Of a DNA stretch of 7,167 nucleotides, positions 5,497 through 7,167 are shown one piece after another. Position 1 is the first letter of the stretch; each line of letters begins with the position of its first letter. The position numbers and the translations under genes were made by a program. A model generated the notes under the pieces. That model ran no database searches. It was not told the origin of the DNA and saw nothing but the letters and a program-made list of their open reading frames with translations. The stretch is from an uncultured Lachnospiraceae bacterium (GTDB taxonomy: Bacteria; Bacillota_A; Clostridia; Lachnospirales; Lachnospiraceae): positions 1 to 7,167 of the forward strand of contig CAJUQU010000205.1 in NCBI GenBank assembly GCA_910588595.1. Reading direction: 5' to 3'.

Positions 5497-6630
5497 TCAT
5501 TTGATGAAAATCGGCTCCGCAAAAACCTCACAGTAGCGCTCCGCCCGCTCCCAGATCACCACATCCGGGTTGTAGCGGTCAAGCATTGCGTACTGGAAGT
5601 CTCTTGCGTCCTCCCAGTAAACCTCCTTATAGTACCCTTTGCAGATCTGCGACAGAAATCCCCCAAAGGAGTCCCCCACATACAGCAGCACCTGGTCATG
5701 ATACTGCGCTTTGTCCGCCGTATCCTGCTCAAACACGTACACGGAGTCAATACCATACTTTTCCGCCAGTCCTGCCATCGTCACCAGATCACCCGCGTAA
5801 TCCGTGGCGTCTGTCCTGAATGTAACCGAGTCAATCTCCGCATGTGTTCCATACACCGTCCTGAAAAACTCCTGCATGTTCACAAAAGCTCCGATCTGAT
5901 TGCTGTGGGAATCCGTACTGTAATAGAGCTGTATCTTGTCCTTATTTGCCATCAGCGCGTCCTTCGGATACACAAACACGAGATCTGTATTCTCATGCAG
6001 ATACTCAGCCAGCTGCTCCCCGCGGGATACCTCGTTCACCCGCGCGATCGTGTCCGGCATATTTTCCGCATAGATGATCTCCTTGTTCGGGATGCACATT
6101 GTATAAAATTCAATCCCGACTGCGTTGAGATGTTCTCTGGTCGCCGTCAGATTTGCCGCGATCGCCGCCATCTCCTCCTCCGTGAAATGGTTGATTCCCA
6201 TATAATCCCAGATTGGTTTCCCGTCAAGCTCAGTCTTATAAAAGAACATATTATTCTTTCCCTTGAGCGTCTGTGTGGATTCTATATAGGTTCCACCTGT
6301 CAGCAGTGAAGTAAGCCCCGTGTTGAAAGCGATCAGCTTTGTCCGCCCGAACAACCCGTCCGTAAACCGATCGATCCCTTCCTGAAGTTTTGCAAATCCA
6401 GTCACCTTAGGCTGTTTTCCCTGTCCCGCTGCGTCCTCTGCATCCGCACTCCCCGTCTGGGCATCTTCCCCGCCCGTGATCGTTCCATTTTGCTCTAGAA
6501 CCTCCTTCTCCGCCTCTGTAAGCTCCTGCCCATCCTGTGACGGCAGCATATTCCTTGCCACTGTCACAAGTGGTATCACCAATATAAAGACGAGAAAAGC
6601 GATCGTAATCCATTTGTCCCTGTTCTTCAT
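5497..6630 (-). CDS. AlgX/AlgJ-like SGNH protein, probable O-acyltransferase partner of the right-hand MBOAT (377 aa)
   Basis: Likely the extracytoplasmic partner that transfers an acyl group to a glycan. One N-terminal membrane anchor (about 7-25) is followed by an acidic low-complexity linker (about 33-75). The SGNH-like domain then contains GKNNMFFY (124-131), FTEEEM (149-154), CIPNKEIIYAENMPD (179-193), STDSHSN (238-244) and VGDSFGG (318-324). The presumed catalytic set is Asp240, His242 and Ser321. The family's usual Trp after D-x-H is Ser here. An SD-like AGGA lies 6 bases before the ATG. The gene begins 39 bases after the MBOAT stop, the same order as the left-hand pair. Its sequence resembles the left-hand DHHW protein only in the catalytic motifs, so the two are different subfamilies rather than a recent copy. 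The substrate is unknown. Confidence 0.85.
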   Translation of the reverse strand: MKNRDKWITIAFLVFILVIPLVTVARNMLPSQDGQELTEAEKEVLEQNGTITGGEDAQTGSADAEDAAGQGKQPKVTGFAKLQEGIDRFTDGLFGRTKLIAFNTGLTSLLTGGTYIESTQTLKGKNNMFFYKTELDGKPIWDYMGINHFTEEEMAAIAANLTATREHLNAVGIEFYTMCIPNKEIIYAENMPDTIARVNEVSRGEQLAEYLHENTDLVFVYPKDALMANKDKIQLYYSTDSHSNQIGAFVNMQEFFRTVYGTHAEIDSVTFRTDATDYAGDLVTMAGLAEKYGIDSVYVFEQDTADKAQYHDQVLLYVGDSFGGFLSQICKGYYKEVYWEDARDFQYAMLDRYNPDVVIWERAERYCEVFAEPIFIK

Positions 6631-6669
6631 TTGATATCCTGTCCTTCCTGTACAGCTCCTACATCTTTA

Positions 6670-7167
6670 TCAGAAATTAAAGTAAATGAAAGGATTGTAC
6701 GCATTGTTGCTGATAAACGACACGCTGACGAACAAACACACAAGAATGCCCGCAGTGTACACGATCTGCCAGAACCGATTGTTTTTCAGCTGCTCGTCAA
6801 CCCTCGGCAAAACCGGCGCACAGCCAAGGATCGCAAATACAAAGTATATCCAGTTCTGTGCGATATATGCCCACACAGCCTTGTCAATAATTCCCTTGGC
6901 ACCGATGCCAAACATCGCCTTGATATACAGAAATGCATTCCCCATACCCGTCGAGCGGAAGATCACCCATCCGATGATGACGAGCACCATCGTGTAAATG
7001 TGCCCCCACCAGTATTCTTTCTTCCCCAGCCCTGTCAGCTTTTCAAATGTGAGTATCACAAAATACATCAGTCCCCACGCGATAAAAGTCCAGTTCGCGC
7101 CGTGCCACATTCCGGTCAGCAGCCATACGACAAAGAGGTTCAGGATCAGTCTTGGCTTAGAGACCCT
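6670..7167 (-). CDS. AlgI-like MBOAT O-acyltransferase, C-terminal part (cut by window edge)
   Basis: The frame stays open to the right edge, giving at least 165 residues. The real start lies outside the window, and the ATG at 7110 is internal. The visible part begins just before the family's catalytic block: PRLILNLFVVWLLTGMWHGANWTF carries the conserved His of WHGANW. After it come WGLMYFVILTFEKL, several membrane helices, VIFRSTGMGNA (the usual MBOAT loop) and the C-terminal NPFIYFNF, which matches the end of the complete MBOAT at 1856-3301 (NPFLYFRF). Between these motifs the two proteins differ widely. The AlgX-like gene follows at 39 bases, so this is a second acyl-export and acyl-transfer pair. 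The donor is probably acetyl-CoA by family analogy. Confidence 0.92.
   Translation of the reverse strand, partial: RVSKPRLILNLFVVWLLTGMWHGANWTFIAWGLMYFVILTFEKLTGLGKKEYWWGHIYTMVLVIIGWVIFRSTGMGNAFLYIKAMFGIGAKGIIDKAVWAYIAQNWIYFVFAILGCAPVLPRVDEQLKNNRFWQIVYTAGILVCLFVSVSFISNNAYNPFIYFNF

Noticed and set aside
5698..6309. Plus-strand open frame (about 203 codons)
   Set aside because: It is antisense to the AlgX-like gene, whose motifs are unambiguous; the antisense product shows no recognisable domain.

Overview
The window reads as a chromosomal segment of an anaerobic Bacillota, most likely a gut clostridium of the Lachnospiraceae type. That assignment is an inference from the gene families (AlgI-like MBOAT plus DHHW/AlgX-like pairs, a DUF4358 lipoprotein, an ECF sigma factor with a membrane partner lacking a zinc finger), strong Shine-Dalgarno sites, and roughly 50-60% GC in the genes against under 30% in the spacer at the left end. 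No tRNA, rRNA, CRISPR array, transposase or integrase was recognised. All credible genes lie on the minus strand, so transcription runs from the right edge to the left.

In transcription order: (1) the C-terminal third of an AlgI-like MBOAT acyltransferase (6670 to beyond the right edge), followed by an AlgX/AlgJ-like SGNH protein (5497-6630); (2) an ECF sigma factor (4862-5395) overlapping by 8 bases a single-pass membrane protein that is its probable anti-sigma factor (4123-4869); (3) after a 182-base leader containing a 12-13 bp hairpin, a DUF4358-type lipoprotein (3326-3940), a complete MBOAT (1856-3301) and a DHHW-family SGNH protein (610-1800), closely spaced as one operon; (4) an AT-rich spacer with a 34-position imperfect RNA hairpin capped by a GAAA tetraloop, leading into a small basic protein of unknown function (53-289).

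The likely joint function of blocks 1 and 3 is O-acylation, probably O-acetylation, of an extracytoplasmic glycan. In this family the MBOAT protein moves the acyl group across the membrane, and the membrane-anchored SGNH/DHHW partner (AlgJ/AlgX type, with D-x-H and Ser motifs) hands it to the polymer. The lipoprotein may be an accessory part, and the sigma/anti-sigma pair probably links expression to the state of the envelope. The two MBOAT/SGNH pairs share gene order but have clearly diverged, so they are not a recent duplication and may act on different glycans.

The most notable non-coding signals are the two leader hairpins. Nearly all their non-Watson-Crick positions are G-U pairs only in the minus-strand RNA, which is the transcribed strand. 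This argues that they are selected RNA structures rather than incidental DNA palindromes.
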